Positions 21,959-30,136 of a DNA stretch of 64,000 nucleotides are shown in pieces (the stretch's first letter is position 1; each line of letters opens with the position of its first letter). The notes below the pieces were generated by a model. The model made no database searches and was not told the DNA's origin. It saw nothing but the letters and a program-made list of their open reading frames with translations. The DNA comes from Amycolatopsis benzoatilytica AK 16/65 (GTDB taxonomy: Bacteria; Actinomycetota; Actinomycetes; Mycobacteriales; Pseudonocardiaceae), in assembly GCF_000383915.1 (NCBI RefSeq), contig NZ_KB912942.1, positions 3,423,778 to 3,487,777 of the forward strand, read 5' to 3'. Position numbers and translations under genes: made by a program.

Positions 21959-22759
21959 TCACCGGTGCGCAGCCATCGCCGCGGTATAGACACAGACGGC
22001 CGCCGCGGTGGCCAAGTTCAGGCTTTCCGCCTTGCCGTACAACGGGATCCGGACCGACTCGTCCACCGACGTCAGGACTTCTTCCGGCAGACCGTGCGCC
22101 TCGTTGCCGAACACCCACGCCACCGGGTCTCCGAACTGGACCGTCTCCAGCGAAGTCGAGGCATATCCGTGCGCCGCCAGCGTTCGGAGGCCGGCCGTGC
22201 GCAGCGCGGACAGCACCGACGAGACGTCGCGCTCCCGGGCCAGCGGGACCTGGAACAACGACCCGGCGGCGGCTCGGACGCTCTTCCCGTTGTGCGGGTC
22301 GACCGTGTCACCGGCCAGGACCACCGCGTCGGCGCCTGCCGCGTCGGCGACCCGGATGACCGTGCCGGCGTTGCCGGGTTCGGCGACGTCCACCAGGACC
22401 ACGACCAGCCGCGCCGACTCGAGGACCGTTTCCAGCGGGCGGTCGACCAGCGAGCAGACCGCGATGATTCCTTGCGGCGTCACGGTTTCCGACAGGCTCG
22501 CGGCCGCCCGGTCGGTGATCGGAGACACCCGCGGGGCCGCGTCCACCAGACCTGGGTGAGCCGCGGCGGCGCGTTCGGTCACGAACAGCTCGTGCACGGT
22601 CCCGTGCGCCAGGGCCGCTTCCACCGCGTTGACCCCTTCGGCCAGGAAACGGCCGGTCTTGTCGCGCTCCGCGCGCCGGGTCAGCTTGCGCGCAGCAACA
22701 ACCCGGGGGGTCCGTTCGGTGAACGGATCCGCCCCGGGTCGGAAGTGGTTGCCGGTCAG
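21959..22759 (-). CDS. SpoU-family (TrmH/TsnR-like) RNA 2'-O-methyltransferase
   Basis: SAM-dependent rRNA/tRNA ribose methyltransferase with a trefoil knot. Motifs: [21 protein letters not shown] (motif 1), [11 protein letters not shown] (motif 2) and [18 protein letters not shown] (motif 3). The N-terminal substrate-binding part [20 protein letters not shown], then TGRFLAEG, is conserved in TsnR relatives but has no ATG, GTG or TTG before it. The first usual start (GTG at 22622-22624) would remove it. I therefore extend to CTG at 22757-22759, which overlaps the rplT stop as CTGA, matching the NTGA overlaps elsewhere in this window; 266 residues. A start at 22624 (221 residues) remains possible. 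Confidence 0.85.
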   Translation of the reverse strand: MTGNHFRPGADPFTERTPRVVAARKLTRRAERDKTGRFLAEGVNAVEAALAHGTVHELFVTERAAAAHPGLVDAAPRVSPITDRAAASLSETVTPQGIIAVCSLVDRPLETVLESARLVVVLVDVAEPGNAGTVIRVADAAGADAVVLAGDTVDPHNGKSVRAAAGSLFQVPLARERDVSSVLSALRTAGLRTLAAHGYASTSLETVQFGDPVAWVFGNEAHGLPEEVLTSVDESVRIPLYGKAESLNLATAAAVCVYTAAMAAHR

Positions 22760-23133
22760 GCCGACTTCGCTTCGCCGGTCGTCACGTTCGCCTTGGCGAC
22801 CTCGGCGAGCGCGGCGAAGGCAGCCGCGTCGTTCACCGCGAGGTCCGCGAGGATCTTGCGGTCAACCTCGACACCAGCGGCCTTGAGGCCCTGGATGAAC
22901 CGGTTGTAGGTCACGCCGTTGGCGCGAGCGGCCGCGTTGATGCGGGTGATCCACAGCTGGCGGAAGTCACCCTTGCGCGCGCGGCGGTCGCGGTAGGCGT
23001 AGTTGAGCGAGTGGAGCGTCTGCTCCTTGGCCTTGCGGTACAGCCGCGAACGCTGGCCGCGGTAGCCGCTGGCCAGTTCGAGAGTCGCGCGACGCTTCTT
23101 CTGGGCGTTGACCGCCCGCTTGACGCGTGCCAC
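22756..23133 (-). CDS. rplT: 50S ribosomal protein L20
   Basis: 125-residue L20 with the basic N-terminus [20 protein letters not shown] and the [23 protein letters not shown] block. It is required for 50S assembly, and in many bacteria feeds back on its own mRNA. GTG at 23131-23133. It follows rpmI after 64 nt. The acidic/alanine C-terminal tail is an actinobacterial feature. Confidence 0.97.
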   Translation of the reverse strand: MARVKRAVNAQKKRRATLELASGYRGQRSRLYRKAKEQTLHSLNYAYRDRRARKGDFRQLWITRINAAARANGVTYNRFIQGLKAAGVEVDRKILADLAVNDAAAFAALAEVAKANVTTGEAKSA

Positions 23134-23197
23134 TGGTCCATCCTGTCGAATTCGGGGGGTGCGAGGACCCCGGGGTGGTCGGGAAAGGGTGCGAGGC

Positions 23198-23392
23198 TCA
23201 GAGGCCGAGCAGGCGCTTCACGCGGCCGGTGTCGTTCTGGGCGACCTCGGTGGTGCCCTCGAGCCGGCGGGTGAGGCGGTTGGACTTCTTCTCCATCAGG
23301 TGGCGACGGCCGGCCTTCTGGCGACGCAGCTTGCCCGAGCCGGTCACCCGGATCCGCTTGGACGTGCCCTTGTGCGTCTTCATCTTCGGCAT
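23198..23392 (-). CDS. rpmI: 50S ribosomal protein L35
   Basis: 64-residue L35 beginning [20 protein letters not shown], with [18 protein letters not shown] in the middle. Normal length. Second gene of the infC-rpmI-rplT operon, 77 nt after infC. Confidence 0.97.
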   Translation of the reverse strand: MPKMKTHKGTSKRIRVTGSGKLRRQKAGRRHLMEKKSNRLTRRLEGTTEVAQNDTGRVKRLLGL

Positions 23393-23469
23393 GCTTGTTG
23401 TCCTCTTCCGTGCGGCGGCACACCGGAAATCCCGGTGTGCCGCTGACTGTGCTGGTCGGCGCCGGTGCG

Positions 23470-24033
23470 CTACGCCTCGGGAGCCGCTTCCGCCGCTTCG
23501 GCCTTCGCCGTCTTCGGCTTCACGTTCTTGTGCGGGGCCAGCACCATGATCATGTTGCGTCCGTCCTGCTTCGGCGACGACTCGACGAAACCGAGTTCGG
23601 TGACGTCGTCGGCGAGCTTCTGCAGCAGCCGGAAACCGAGTTCCGGCCGGGACTGCTCGCGTCCGCGGAACATGATCGTGACCTTGACCTTGTTGCCCGC
23701 CGCCAGGAACCGCGACACGTGACCCTTTTTGGTCTCGTAGTCGTGCTGGTCGATCTTCGGCCGCAGCTTCTGTTCCTTGATGACGGTCAGCTGCTGGTTG
23801 CGGCGGGACTCACGGGCCTTCTGCGCGCTCTCGTACTTGAACTTGCCGAAGTCCATGAGCTTGGCCACGGGCGGGCGGGCCTGCGGGGCCACCTCGACGA
23901 GGTCGAGGTCTGCCTCCTGGGCAAGCCGCAGCGCATCTTCGATCCGGACGATGCCGACCTGCTCGCCGTTAGGGCCGACGAGCCGGACTTCCGGCACCCG
24001 GATGCGTTCGTTGATGCGTGTCTCGGAGCTGAT
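23470..24033 (-). CDS. infC: Translation initiation factor IF-3
   Basis: 187 residues. The N-domain starts [20 protein letters not shown], the linker helix is [18 protein letters not shown], and the C-domain holds [24 protein letters not shown]; the tail is Ala/Glu/Lys-rich. The only start that keeps the conserved RINERIR block is ATC at 24031-24033, four bases after a perfect AAGGAGG. Rare AUU/AUC starts are the known basis of IF-3 autoregulation in other bacteria, so the same control is likely here. Confidence 0.95.
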   Translation of the reverse strand: MSSETRINERIRVPEVRLVGPNGEQVGIVRIEDALRLAQEADLDLVEVAPQARPPVAKLMDFGKFKYESAQKARESRRNQQLTVIKEQKLRPKIDQHDYETKKGHVSRFLAAGNKVKVTIMFRGREQSRPELGFRLLQKLADDVTELGFVESSPKQDGRNMIMVLAPHKNVKPKTAKAEAAEAAPEA

Positions 24034-24092
24034 GGGGCCTCCTTGGTCCGAGTTGCTTTCTTCTCGTTTCGACCTGGTGCCCACATGATTCA

Positions 24093-24127
24093 GGCCCCGC
24101 CGCCGGCAGTTGCCGGTGCACGGGGCC
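24093..24127 (-). promoter_or_regulatory. Hairpin in the infC leader
   Basis: Outer arms GGCCCCG/CGGGGCC and a perfect inner CCGGCA/TGCCGG stem lie about 60 nt upstream of infC on the sense strand. It could be an attenuator or structural leader for the infC-rpmI-rplT operon. No known leader family was matched. Confidence 0.4.
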
Positions 24128-24316
24128 CGCTCTGTCTCCGATCGCCTCCGGCCGGACGGCCGAACGCTTCGCCTTCGTGGGACAATGCCGCTCGAGCATG
24201 AACCACGCTGGCGAGACCGGACCCGGACACCTGAGGCGGTGACGCGGGTGGGAGCGGGGCTCCACTTGCCGCCCCCGATCGCTCGGGAGCTGGTCGCACG
24301 TGGAAGGGTACCAGAC

Positions 24317-24676
24317 GTGTCAGAACAACCATCGCCACCGCCCCCGTATTCCCCGGACAACCGCGGGCTCGAGGAGATTCCGAGCGTCGAGGTGATCAGC
24401 CGCGCCGCGGTGATGCTGCTGTCCGCGGGCGCCGAACGGCTCGGCCTCGCCGACGCCGACCCGGACAACTCGCCGCACCGCGACCTCGACGAGGCGCGCC
24501 GCCTGATCACCGCGCTGGCCGGCCTGGTCACCGCCTCGGCCGAGTACCTCGGCCTGCACGCCGGCCCGCTGCGCGACGGGTTGCAGTCGCTGCAGAAGGC
24601 GTTCCGCGAAGCTTCGGCCGTGCCGGACCCGCCGGGCCAGGGGCCGGGCGAGAAGTACACCGGGCCGGTGTACTGA
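24317..24676 (+). CDS. DUF1844 family protein
   Basis: 119 residues of a conserved actinobacterial family of unknown function often found beside infC. Core: [20 protein letters not shown], then AERLGL.., then [24 protein letters not shown]. The N-terminus is proline-rich and a short GEKYTGPVY tail closes it. GTG at 24317-24319 was chosen because upstream codons show no family similarity. Divergent from infC. Confidence 0.85.
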   Translation: MSEQPSPPPPYSPDNRGLEEIPSVEVISRAAVMLLSAGAERLGLADADPDNSPHRDLDEARRLITALAGLVTASAEYLGLHAGPLRDGLQSLQKAFREASAVPDPPGQGPGEKYTGPVY

Positions 24677-24778
24677 TCCGTTCGCGCTGGTCCCCGCCGC
24701 TGAGGCGCCAGGCGACGGCGCTCCCGGGAGCCGACGATGCTTCGCCGGAAGGCCGGCTCCCGGCAGGCGAGTTCCCCG

Positions 24779-24819
24779 GATCCCCGCAACACCCTGGGTT
24801 TCAGGGAGTTGCGGGGATC
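24779..24819 (+). terminator. Strong hairpin terminator after the DUF1844 gene
   Basis: Perfect 12-bp arms GATCCCCGCAAC (24779-24790) and GTTGCGGGGATC (24808-24819), with a CCTG/CAGG extension in the loop, followed by TCGTTTC. A weaker hairpin (CGGGAGCCG/CGGCTCCCG, 24725-24762) precedes it. Together they insulate the gene from the GntR unit. Confidence 0.75.
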
Positions 24820-24867
24820 GTCGTTTCGGGCGAGCTGGAGGCGACCCCTTGCCGCTCCGCGCTTCCA

Positions 24868-24887
24868 ACATCTAACATGTTAGATGT
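24868..24887. promoter_or_regulatory. 20-bp perfect palindrome, probable GntR operator
   Basis: ACATCTAACATGTTAGATGT is perfectly symmetric and AT-rich against a GC-rich background. It overlaps the start of the gntR frame: the ATG at 24877 is inside it and the GTG at 24886 at its edge. Its form fits the operators of FCD-type GntR regulators, suggesting autoregulation of gntR-acdS. TTAGAT in the right arm could also serve as a -10. Confidence 0.6.
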
Positions 24888-25527
24888 GAGTGCACTCCCC
24901 AAAGTCTCCCGCCCCCTCCTCCGGGACGAGGCGTACGAGCGGATCCGGCATGCCATCATCGACGGCTCCCTGCCGCCGGGCACTCCCCTGCGCGACGCCG
25001 ACCTCGCCGAGCAGCTCGGGCTCTCCCGCGCCCCGGTCCGGCAAGCGCTGCTGCGGCTTGCCGAGGACCGGCTCGTCGACTCCAAGCCGCAGAGCTACAC
25101 GCGGGTCGCCGGGTTCGTGGCCAGCGACGTCCGCGACGCGGTCCGGCTCGTGCGCGCGCTGCATGAACTCGCCATCGCCGACGCTCGGCTCACCAGCGAC
25201 GACTTCGCGCAGATGCGCGCGGCGAACGAGCGGTTCCGCGAAGCCGTCGAGACCGGCGATGTGAACGCAGCCATCGAGGCCGACGACGAACTGCACGACA
25301 TCCCGGTCAAAGCCTGCGGCAACCGCGCCGTCGCGGCGACGCTCGACCGGTACACCCCGCTGCTGCGCCGGCTCGAGTACGCCCGCTTCAGCTCCCTGCC
25401 CGCGCACCGCTCGGTGACCCGGCACGAGGAACTCGTCACCGCTCTCGAAAACGGTGACGCGATCGCCGCGAAACGGGTCACCGCCTTGATTTGGACCGAT
25501 CTCGAAGCCCTGCTGGAGGACGTGTGA
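24877..25527 (+). CDS. GntR-family regulator (FCD subfamily) of ACC deaminase
   Basis: 216 residues from ATG 24877, or 213 from GTG 24886 (just outside the palindrome). Winged helix at about 12-75 ([40 protein letters not shown]), then an all-helical FCD ligand-binding domain (about 85-205) with the usual D/H metal positions ([19 protein letters not shown]). Its stop overlaps acdS by GTGTGA, so it is coupled to the enzyme gene and probably senses ACC or a related amino acid. Confidence 0.88.
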   Translation: MLDVSALPKVSRPLLRDEAYERIRHAIIDGSLPPGTPLRDADLAEQLGLSRAPVRQALLRLAEDRLVDSKPQSYTRVAGFVASDVRDAVRLVRALHELAIADARLTSDDFAQMRAANERFREAVETGDVNAAIEADDELHDIPVKACGNRAVAATLDRYTPLLRRLEYARFSSLPAHRSVTRHEELVTALENGDAIAAKRVTALIWTDLEALLEDV

Positions 25528-26522
25528 GCCTGGCCGATTTCCCCCGCTGTCCGCTGCTGGTGGGACCTTCCCCGGTACACCGGCTGGACCGGCTGACCGA
25601 ACACCTCGGCGGCGCCGCGGTGTGGGCCAAGCGCGAAGACCTCAACTCCGGTCTCGCGTTCGGCGGCAACAAGACCCGCAAGCTCGAATACCTCGTCGCG
25701 GACGCGCTGGCCCAGGGCGCGGACACGCTGGTCTCGATCGGCGGCGTGCAGTCCAACCACACCCGGCAGGTGGCCGCCGCCGCGGCGCGGGCCGGGATGA
25801 AAGCCGTGCTGGTGCAGGAAAGCTGGGTGGACTGGCACGATCCGCTGCACGACCGGGTCGGCAACATCCAGCTGTCGCGGATCCTCGGCGCGGACGTCCG
25901 GTTGGTCGAGGCCGGGTTCGGCATCGGGTTCAAGGAAAGCTGGGAGCAAGCGCTGGCCGAGGTCGAGCAGAACGGCGGCACGCCGTACGCGATTCCGGCG
26001 GGCGCGTCGGACCACCGGCTGGGCGGGCTCGGTTTCGCGAACTGGGTGCTGGAGCTCGAAGACCAGGAACGGCAGCTGGGCGTCTTCTTCGACACCGTCG
26101 TGGTCTGCTCGGTCACCGGCAGCACGCAGGCGGGAATGATCGCCGGCGTGGCGGCCAGCGGGAAGACGCGGCGGATCGTCGGGATCGACGCGTCGGCGAA
26201 GCCGGACGAGACGCGCGAGCAGGTCAGGCGGATCGCCGAGGACACCGCCGAGCTGATCGAAGCAGGACCGGTCGGCGAAACCGTCCTCGACGAGCGGTAC
26301 CACGCGGGCGTGTACGGCATCCCGGACGAGCAGACGCTCGACGCGATCCGCACCGCCGCGCGGCTGGAGGGGATGATCACCGACCCGGTGTACGAGGGCA
26401 AGTCGATGGCTGGGCTGATCGATCTGGTGCGCACCGGCGAGATCGCGAAGGACTCGAACGTGCTGTACGCGCACCTCGGCGGGCAACCCGCCATCAACGC
26501 GTATACGAGCGTGCTGGGCTGA
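25524..26522 (+). CDS. acdS: 1-aminocyclopropane-1-carboxylate deaminase
   Basis: PLP enzyme opening ACC, the plant ethylene precursor, to 2-oxobutyrate and ammonia. 332 residues. The PLP lysine is K50 in [12 protein letters not shown]. The diagnostic pair Y290-E291 in DPVYEGKSM matches Y294/E295 of the Pseudomonas enzyme and argues against D-cysteine desulfhydrase. GTG at 25524 overlaps the gntR stop. A hairpin follows the stop. The gene suggests contact with plant roots; D-cysteine activity cannot be fully excluded. Confidence 0.9.
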   Translation: MSLADFPRCPLLVGPSPVHRLDRLTEHLGGAAVWAKREDLNSGLAFGGNKTRKLEYLVADALAQGADTLVSIGGVQSNHTRQVAAAAARAGMKAVLVQESWVDWHDPLHDRVGNIQLSRILGADVRLVEAGFGIGFKESWEQALAEVEQNGGTPYAIPAGASDHRLGGLGFANWVLELEDQERQLGVFFDTVVVCSVTGSTQAGMIAGVAASGKTRRIVGIDASAKPDETREQVRRIAEDTAELIEAGPVGETVLDERYHAGVYGIPDEQTLDAIRTAARLEGMITDPVYEGKSMAGLIDLVRTGEIAKDSNVLYAHLGGQPAINAYTSVLG

Positions 26523-26533
26523 TCCCGCCGTCC

Positions 26534-26576
26534 GTGAAGGGCTCCTTGCCGGAATCTCCGGCAAGGAGCCCTTCAC
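26534..26576. repeat. Dispersed palindromic repeat, copy 1
   Basis: Perfect 20-bp inverted arms starting GTGAAGGGCTCC and ending at 26576, with a 3-nt loop. It sits between the convergent acdS and ridA genes, where it can act as a two-way terminator. The outer TCCGTGAAGGG is shared with copies at 52351 and 59354 while the inner arms differ. Confidence 0.85.
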
Positions 26577-26594
26577 ACAGAACAAAGCAGCAGA

Positions 26595-26978
26595 TCAGTC
26601 GAGCACCGCGAGCACGTCGATCTCCACCAGGAGGCCGGCGGGCAGGCCGACGTACACCGTGGTGCGGGCCGCGTGCGGGGCTTCGCCGATCAGTTCGTTG
26701 TAGACCTCGTTGAACGCCGCGAAGTGGCTGGTGTCGGTGAGGTACACCCGGACCATCACCGCGTCCGCGAAGCTCGAACCCGCTTCGTCGAGCAGCGCGG
26801 TCAGGTTCTTGAACACCTGCCGGGTCTGGCTCACCACGTCGTCGCCGACGATTTCGTTGGTCGCCGGGTCGAACGCGACCGCGCCGGCGACCTGCAGGAT
26901 GTTCCCCTTGCGGACGGCCTGCGAGAAGTTCGCCGGCGGCTTCGGCGCGTTCTCGCTGGTGATCGCCGTCTTGCCCAT
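26595..26978 (-). CDS. RidA/YjgF-family enamine/imine deaminase
   Basis: 127 residues. RidA proteins hydrolyse reactive 2-aminoacrylate and other enamines released by PLP dehydratases. Blocks: FSQAVRKGNILQVAGAVAFD, TRQVFKNLTALLDEAGSSF, VRVYLTD and ARTTVYVGLPAGLLVEIDVLAVLD. The conserved arginine before TTVYV is present. Start taken at the second of two adjacent ATGs (26976-26978), which touches the iclR TGA; the first (26979-26981) is equally possible. Context with a D-serine-dehydratase-like gene makes detoxification of its enamine product likely. Confidence 0.88.
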   Translation of the reverse strand: MGKTAITSENAPKPPANFSQAVRKGNILQVAGAVAFDPATNEIVGDDVVSQTRQVFKNLTALLDEAGSSFADAVMVRVYLTDTSHFAAFNEVYNELIGEAPHAARTTVYVGLPAGLLVEIDVLAVLD

Positions 26979-27736
26979 CATTGCCCCTTTCCGTTCCCCG
27001 TCCATCCACTGTGGACGGAAGCCTCTTCCGCGGCGGCCAGCAGCTCGGGCACGAGCGCCAGCAGGCCGTCGTAGTCCAGCAGCACCTTCGGCACCGACAT
27101 GGACGCGGCGGCGAGCACTTCGCCGCCTTCGCCCCGTACCGGCGCGGCGATGCAGTGGATGAAGTCTTCGTGCTCGGCATTGTCCACCGCGTACCCGCGC
27201 TCGGCGACCCGTTCGAGTTCCGCCAAGTACGCCTCGGGCGTGGTGATCGTGTTCGCGGTGAGCACGACGTAGTCGATCGCGCGGGCGATCTCCTCGCGCT
27301 TGGCCGGCGGCATCGCCGCGACGAGCACCTTGCCGACCGCCGTGCAGTGCAGCGGTGCGCGTTTGCCGATCCGCGAATACATCCGGACCGCGTGGTGTCC
27401 CTCGAACTTGTCGATGTAGACGACTTCGCCGTCCTCATAGGAAGCGAGGTGCACGGTGTGCCCGGTGCGCGAGTTCAGCGCGGCCAGCGCCTCGTGCGCG
27501 CTGCGCCGGACGTCGCGGTCTTCCAGTGCCTGATTCGCCAGGTCGAACAGTGCGCTGCCGAGCCGGTAATGCCGGGTGCCTTCGCGGCGCACGAAATGGT
27601 GCGATTCGAGAGTGCGCAACAGGCGCAGCACGGTCGTCTTGTGCACGCCGATCTCTTCGGCCAGTTCGTCGAGCGTCTTGCCGCCGCGGGCCAGGCCGCT
27701 CAGCAGGGTCAAGGCTCGGTCGAGACTTTGGCTCAC
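26978..27736 (-). CDS. IclR-family transcriptional regulator
   Basis: 252 residues: N-terminal winged helix (about 1-65; LDELAEEIGVHKTTVLRLLR) and IclR ligand-binding domain (about 75-245) with GKRAPLHCTAVGKVLVAAMP and IAAPVRGEGGEVLAAASMSVP. GTG at 27734-27736 overlaps the kinase stop (GTGA). It probably controls the divergent promoters at 28726-28824, where GTTGC/GCAAC repeats are found. The ligand is unknown; a D-amino acid or sugar acid is the best guess from context. Confidence 0.9.
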   Translation of the reverse strand: MSQSLDRALTLLSGLARGGKTLDELAEEIGVHKTTVLRLLRTLESHHFVRREGTRHYRLGSALFDLANQALEDRDVRRSAHEALAALNSRTGHTVHLASYEDGEVVYIDKFEGHHAVRMYSRIGKRAPLHCTAVGKVLVAAMPPAKREEIARAIDYVVLTANTITTPEAYLAELERVAERGYAVDNAEHEDFIHCIAAPVRGEGGEVLAAASMSVPKVLLDYDGLLALVPELLAAAEEASVHSGWTGNGKGQ

Positions 27737-28725
27737 AACGCCAGCTCTCCTTCCGCGGTCAGCCGGGTCGAACCCCAGCTTCCGGCGTCCGCCCGCACCA
27801 GGGTCGCGATGACGTCCTCCGGCAGCGGGGCGCCGACGTCGTCCTGAGTCAGCAGCGTCGCGGCCGCCTGCAAGTGCCCGCGGCGCAGCCGCGTCAGCGG
27901 GTCCGCACCGCGCAGGGTCGCGGCGAGGAAACCGGCCGCGAACGCGTCGCCCGCCCCGACCGGCTCGACCACGTCCACCTTCAACGCGGGAGCGAACAAC
28001 GGCTCGGCATCGCCTTCGACGAGCGTCGCGCCGCGCTCCCCCTGCTTGACGACCAGTGTGCGCGGGCCGGGAAGGAGTTCGCGCAGGCGCGCCGGATCGC
28101 CGGTCCCCCACACGCGTTCCGCTTCGTCGTCGCCGGTCAGCACCAAGTCCGCCAGCCCGGCCAGCTCGGCGAGCACGGAAAGGTCGCGCCCGGCCCACAG
28201 CGCCGGGCGGTGGTTCACGTCGAACGACACGATCAGATCGCCGCGCGGCCGCTGCAGCAGGGCGCGCACGAGCGCGAGACAGCTGTCCGAAAGGGCAGGC
28301 GTGATGCCGGAGAGGTGCAGCACCCGCACGCCGGTGAAATCCAGCTGGGACACCAGTTCCGGGCCGAGCCCGGACGCGGCCGAACCAGCTCGGTAGTAGC
28401 GGACTGGGCTGCCGCCGGCACCGCTCTCCTTCACGTACAGCCCGGTGGGACGTGCCGGGTCGACCACGACGCCGCTGACGTCGACGCCCGCCGATGCGAT
28501 CTCCCGGACGAGGGCGCGGCCGAACGGGTCGTCGCCGACCGCGCTCACCCATCCGCTCGGCACGCCGAGCGCGGGCAGATGGCACGCGACATTCGACTCG
28601 GCTCCGCCGATCGTGCGCAGCCAGGTGCGCACCTCGTCCGGCGGACCGGGTTCGGCGGGCACGAACAACGCCATCGATTCGCCGATGCAGAGCACCTCGG
28701 GCGAGCCGGTCGGACTGCTGGTCAC
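27733..28725 (-). CDS. PfkB-family carbohydrate kinase (2-keto-3-deoxygluconate kinase-like)
   Basis: 330 residues of the ribokinase/PfkB fold. GGAESNVACHLPALG is the substrate-binding motif near 40, and DVVEPVGAGDAFAAGFL near 250-266 is the ATP/anion-hole signature with the catalytic aspartate. NHRPALW and SFDVN near 170 resemble KdgK enzymes. GTG at 28723-28725. It heads the leftward kinase-iclR-ridA unit. The exact sugar cannot be decided from sequence. Confidence 0.82.
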   Translation of the reverse strand: MTSSPTGSPEVLCIGESMALFVPAEPGPPDEVRTWLRTIGGAESNVACHLPALGVPSGWVSAVGDDPFGRALVREIASAGVDVSGVVVDPARPTGLYVKESGAGGSPVRYYRAGSAASGLGPELVSQLDFTGVRVLHLSGITPALSDSCLALVRALLQRPRGDLIVSFDVNHRPALWAGRDLSVLAELAGLADLVLTGDDEAERVWGTGDPARLRELLPGPRTLVVKQGERGATLVEGDAEPLFAPALKVDVVEPVGAGDAFAAGFLAATLRGADPLTRLRRGHLQAAATLLTQDDVGAPLPEDVIATLVRADAGSWGSTRLTAEGELAL

Positions 28726-28783
28726 TGACGTTCCTTCCCCGTTGACCTGTGGCCACCCGGATGCTACACCTATTCAACGCATT

Positions 28784-28813
28784 TTGCGCAACGTACGTTG
28801 CACTATACGCAAC
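28784..28813. promoter_or_regulatory. Overlapping palindromes, probable IclR operator cluster
   Basis: TTGCGCAA (28784-28791), GCAACGTACGTTGC (28788-28801) and GTTGCACTATACGCAAC (28797-28813) overlap to give alternating GCAAC/GTTGC half-sites. They lie in the 99-nt gap between the divergent kinase and deaminase genes, just upstream of a GAGGT ribosome site for the latter. TTGACC (28742-28747) and TACACC (28765-28770), 17 nt apart, may be the rightward promoter, which would place the operators at or after the start point. Repression by the neighbouring IclR protein is inferred. Confidence 0.6.
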
Positions 28814-28824
28814 CTGAGGTCTCG

Positions 28825-30123
28825 ATGAACAGCAACGCCGCTCTTACCGCCGCCGTCCGGACTGGGCGCGGCGAACGGATCGACTGGCGCTTCCGCGCTC
28901 TCCCTCCGGCAATGGCCGGGCTCACCCTCGACGAAGCCGCGGCGCGCCGCGCGAAGCTGTTCGACGACGGCTTCTTCGGCCCGTTCACGGTGCTCGACGC
29001 GGCGGCGCTGGAACACAACCTGGCCACCATGGCCGGCTGGTGCGCCGAACGCGGCATAGCGCTCGCGCCGCACGGCAAGACGACCATGGCGCCGGAACTG
29101 TTCGCCCGGCAGCTCGCGCACGGCTCGTGGGGCATCACCGCGGCGAACGCCGGGCATCTGCGGGTCTACCGCGCGTTCGGCGTGCCGCGGATCCTGCTGG
29201 CGAACCAGCTCGTGGACCCGTCCGCGCTGCGCTGGCTGGCCGGGGAACTGGCCGCCGATCCGGAGTTCGAGTTCGTGTGCTGGGTCGACTCGGTGCGCAG
29301 CGTCGAGCTGATGACCGAGGCGCTCGCCGGGTCCGCGCGGCCGGTAGACGTGCTGGTGGAGCTGGGCGGCGAAGGCGGCCGGACCGGCGCGCGCGACGCG
29401 GCGACCGCGCTGGCCGTCGCTGAGGCGGCGGCGAACAGCCCGGTGCTGCGGCTGCGCGGCACCGGAGGCTACGAGGGCGCGCTCTCGCACCACACCGACG
29501 AAGTCGCGCTGGCGAAGATCAGCTCCTATGTGGACACTCTGCGGGACGCGGCGATCATGTTCGCGCAGAAGGGTTTGCTCGCCGAAGGACCGGTGTATGT
29601 CACCGCGGGCGGCAGCGCGTACTTCGACCGGGTCGCGGACGAGCTGACCAAGCCGTGGCCCGATGGCCTGGACGTGGTCCCGATCCTGCGCAGCGGCGCG
29701 TACCTGACCCACGACGACGGCTTCTACCGCGAGATCTCGCCGCTCGGCGACCACCCGCGCATCGCGGGCGTCGAAAGCTTCCGTCCCGCGCTGCACGCCT
29801 GGGCGCAAGTCACCTCCAAACCGACCCCGGAGCTGGCGCTGCTCACCGCCGGCAAGCGCGACCTGCCGTTCGACGAGGGCATGCCGGAACCGCAGCTGCT
29901 GCGCAAGGACGGCGTGGTGACCGAACTGGCCGGGCACGCCGTCCCGAAGATGAACGACCAGCACTCGTTCCTGGAGCTTCCCGAGGGTTCGCCGGTCGAG
30001 GTCGGCGACTGGGTGCGGCTCGGCCTCTCGCACCCGTGCACGACGTTCGACAAGTGGTCGCTGCTGCCGGTCGTGGACACCGACGGCGAAACCGTGATCG
30101 ACTTCGTCCGGACGTGGTTCTGA
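28825..30123 (+). CDS. D-serine dehydratase-like / amino acid deaminase (DSD1-type)
   Basis: 432 residues of the fold-type III PLP family. The alanine-racemase N-domain has PLP lysine K85 in APHGKTTM, and the C-terminal D-serine-dehydratase-like domain has H380 and H403-P-C405, the zinc site of eukaryotic-type D-serine dehydratases. It likely eliminates ammonia from D-serine or a similar D-amino acid. ATG at 28825 has GAGGT five bases upstream; a TTG further up lies inside the operator and was rejected. First gene of the rightward D-amino-acid unit; four codons (MGGR) separate its TGA from the next ATG. Confidence 0.85.
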   Translation: MNSNAALTAAVRTGRGERIDWRFRALPPAMAGLTLDEAAARRAKLFDDGFFGPFTVLDAAALEHNLATMAGWCAERGIALAPHGKTTMAPELFARQLAHGSWGITAANAGHLRVYRAFGVPRILLANQLVDPSALRWLAGELAADPEFEFVCWVDSVRSVELMTEALAGSARPVDVLVELGGEGGRTGARDAATALAVAEAAANSPVLRLRGTGGYEGALSHHTDEVALAKISSYVDTLRDAAIMFAQKGLLAEGPVYVTAGGSAYFDRVADELTKPWPDGLDVVPILRSGAYLTHDDGFYREISPLGDHPRIAGVESFRPALHAWAQVTSKPTPELALLTAGKRDLPFDEGMPEPQLLRKDGVVTELAGHAVPKMNDQHSFLELPEGSPVEVGDWVRLGLSHPCTTFDKWSLLPVVDTDGETVIDFVRTWF

Positions 30124-30136
30124 TGGGCGGCCGCTG

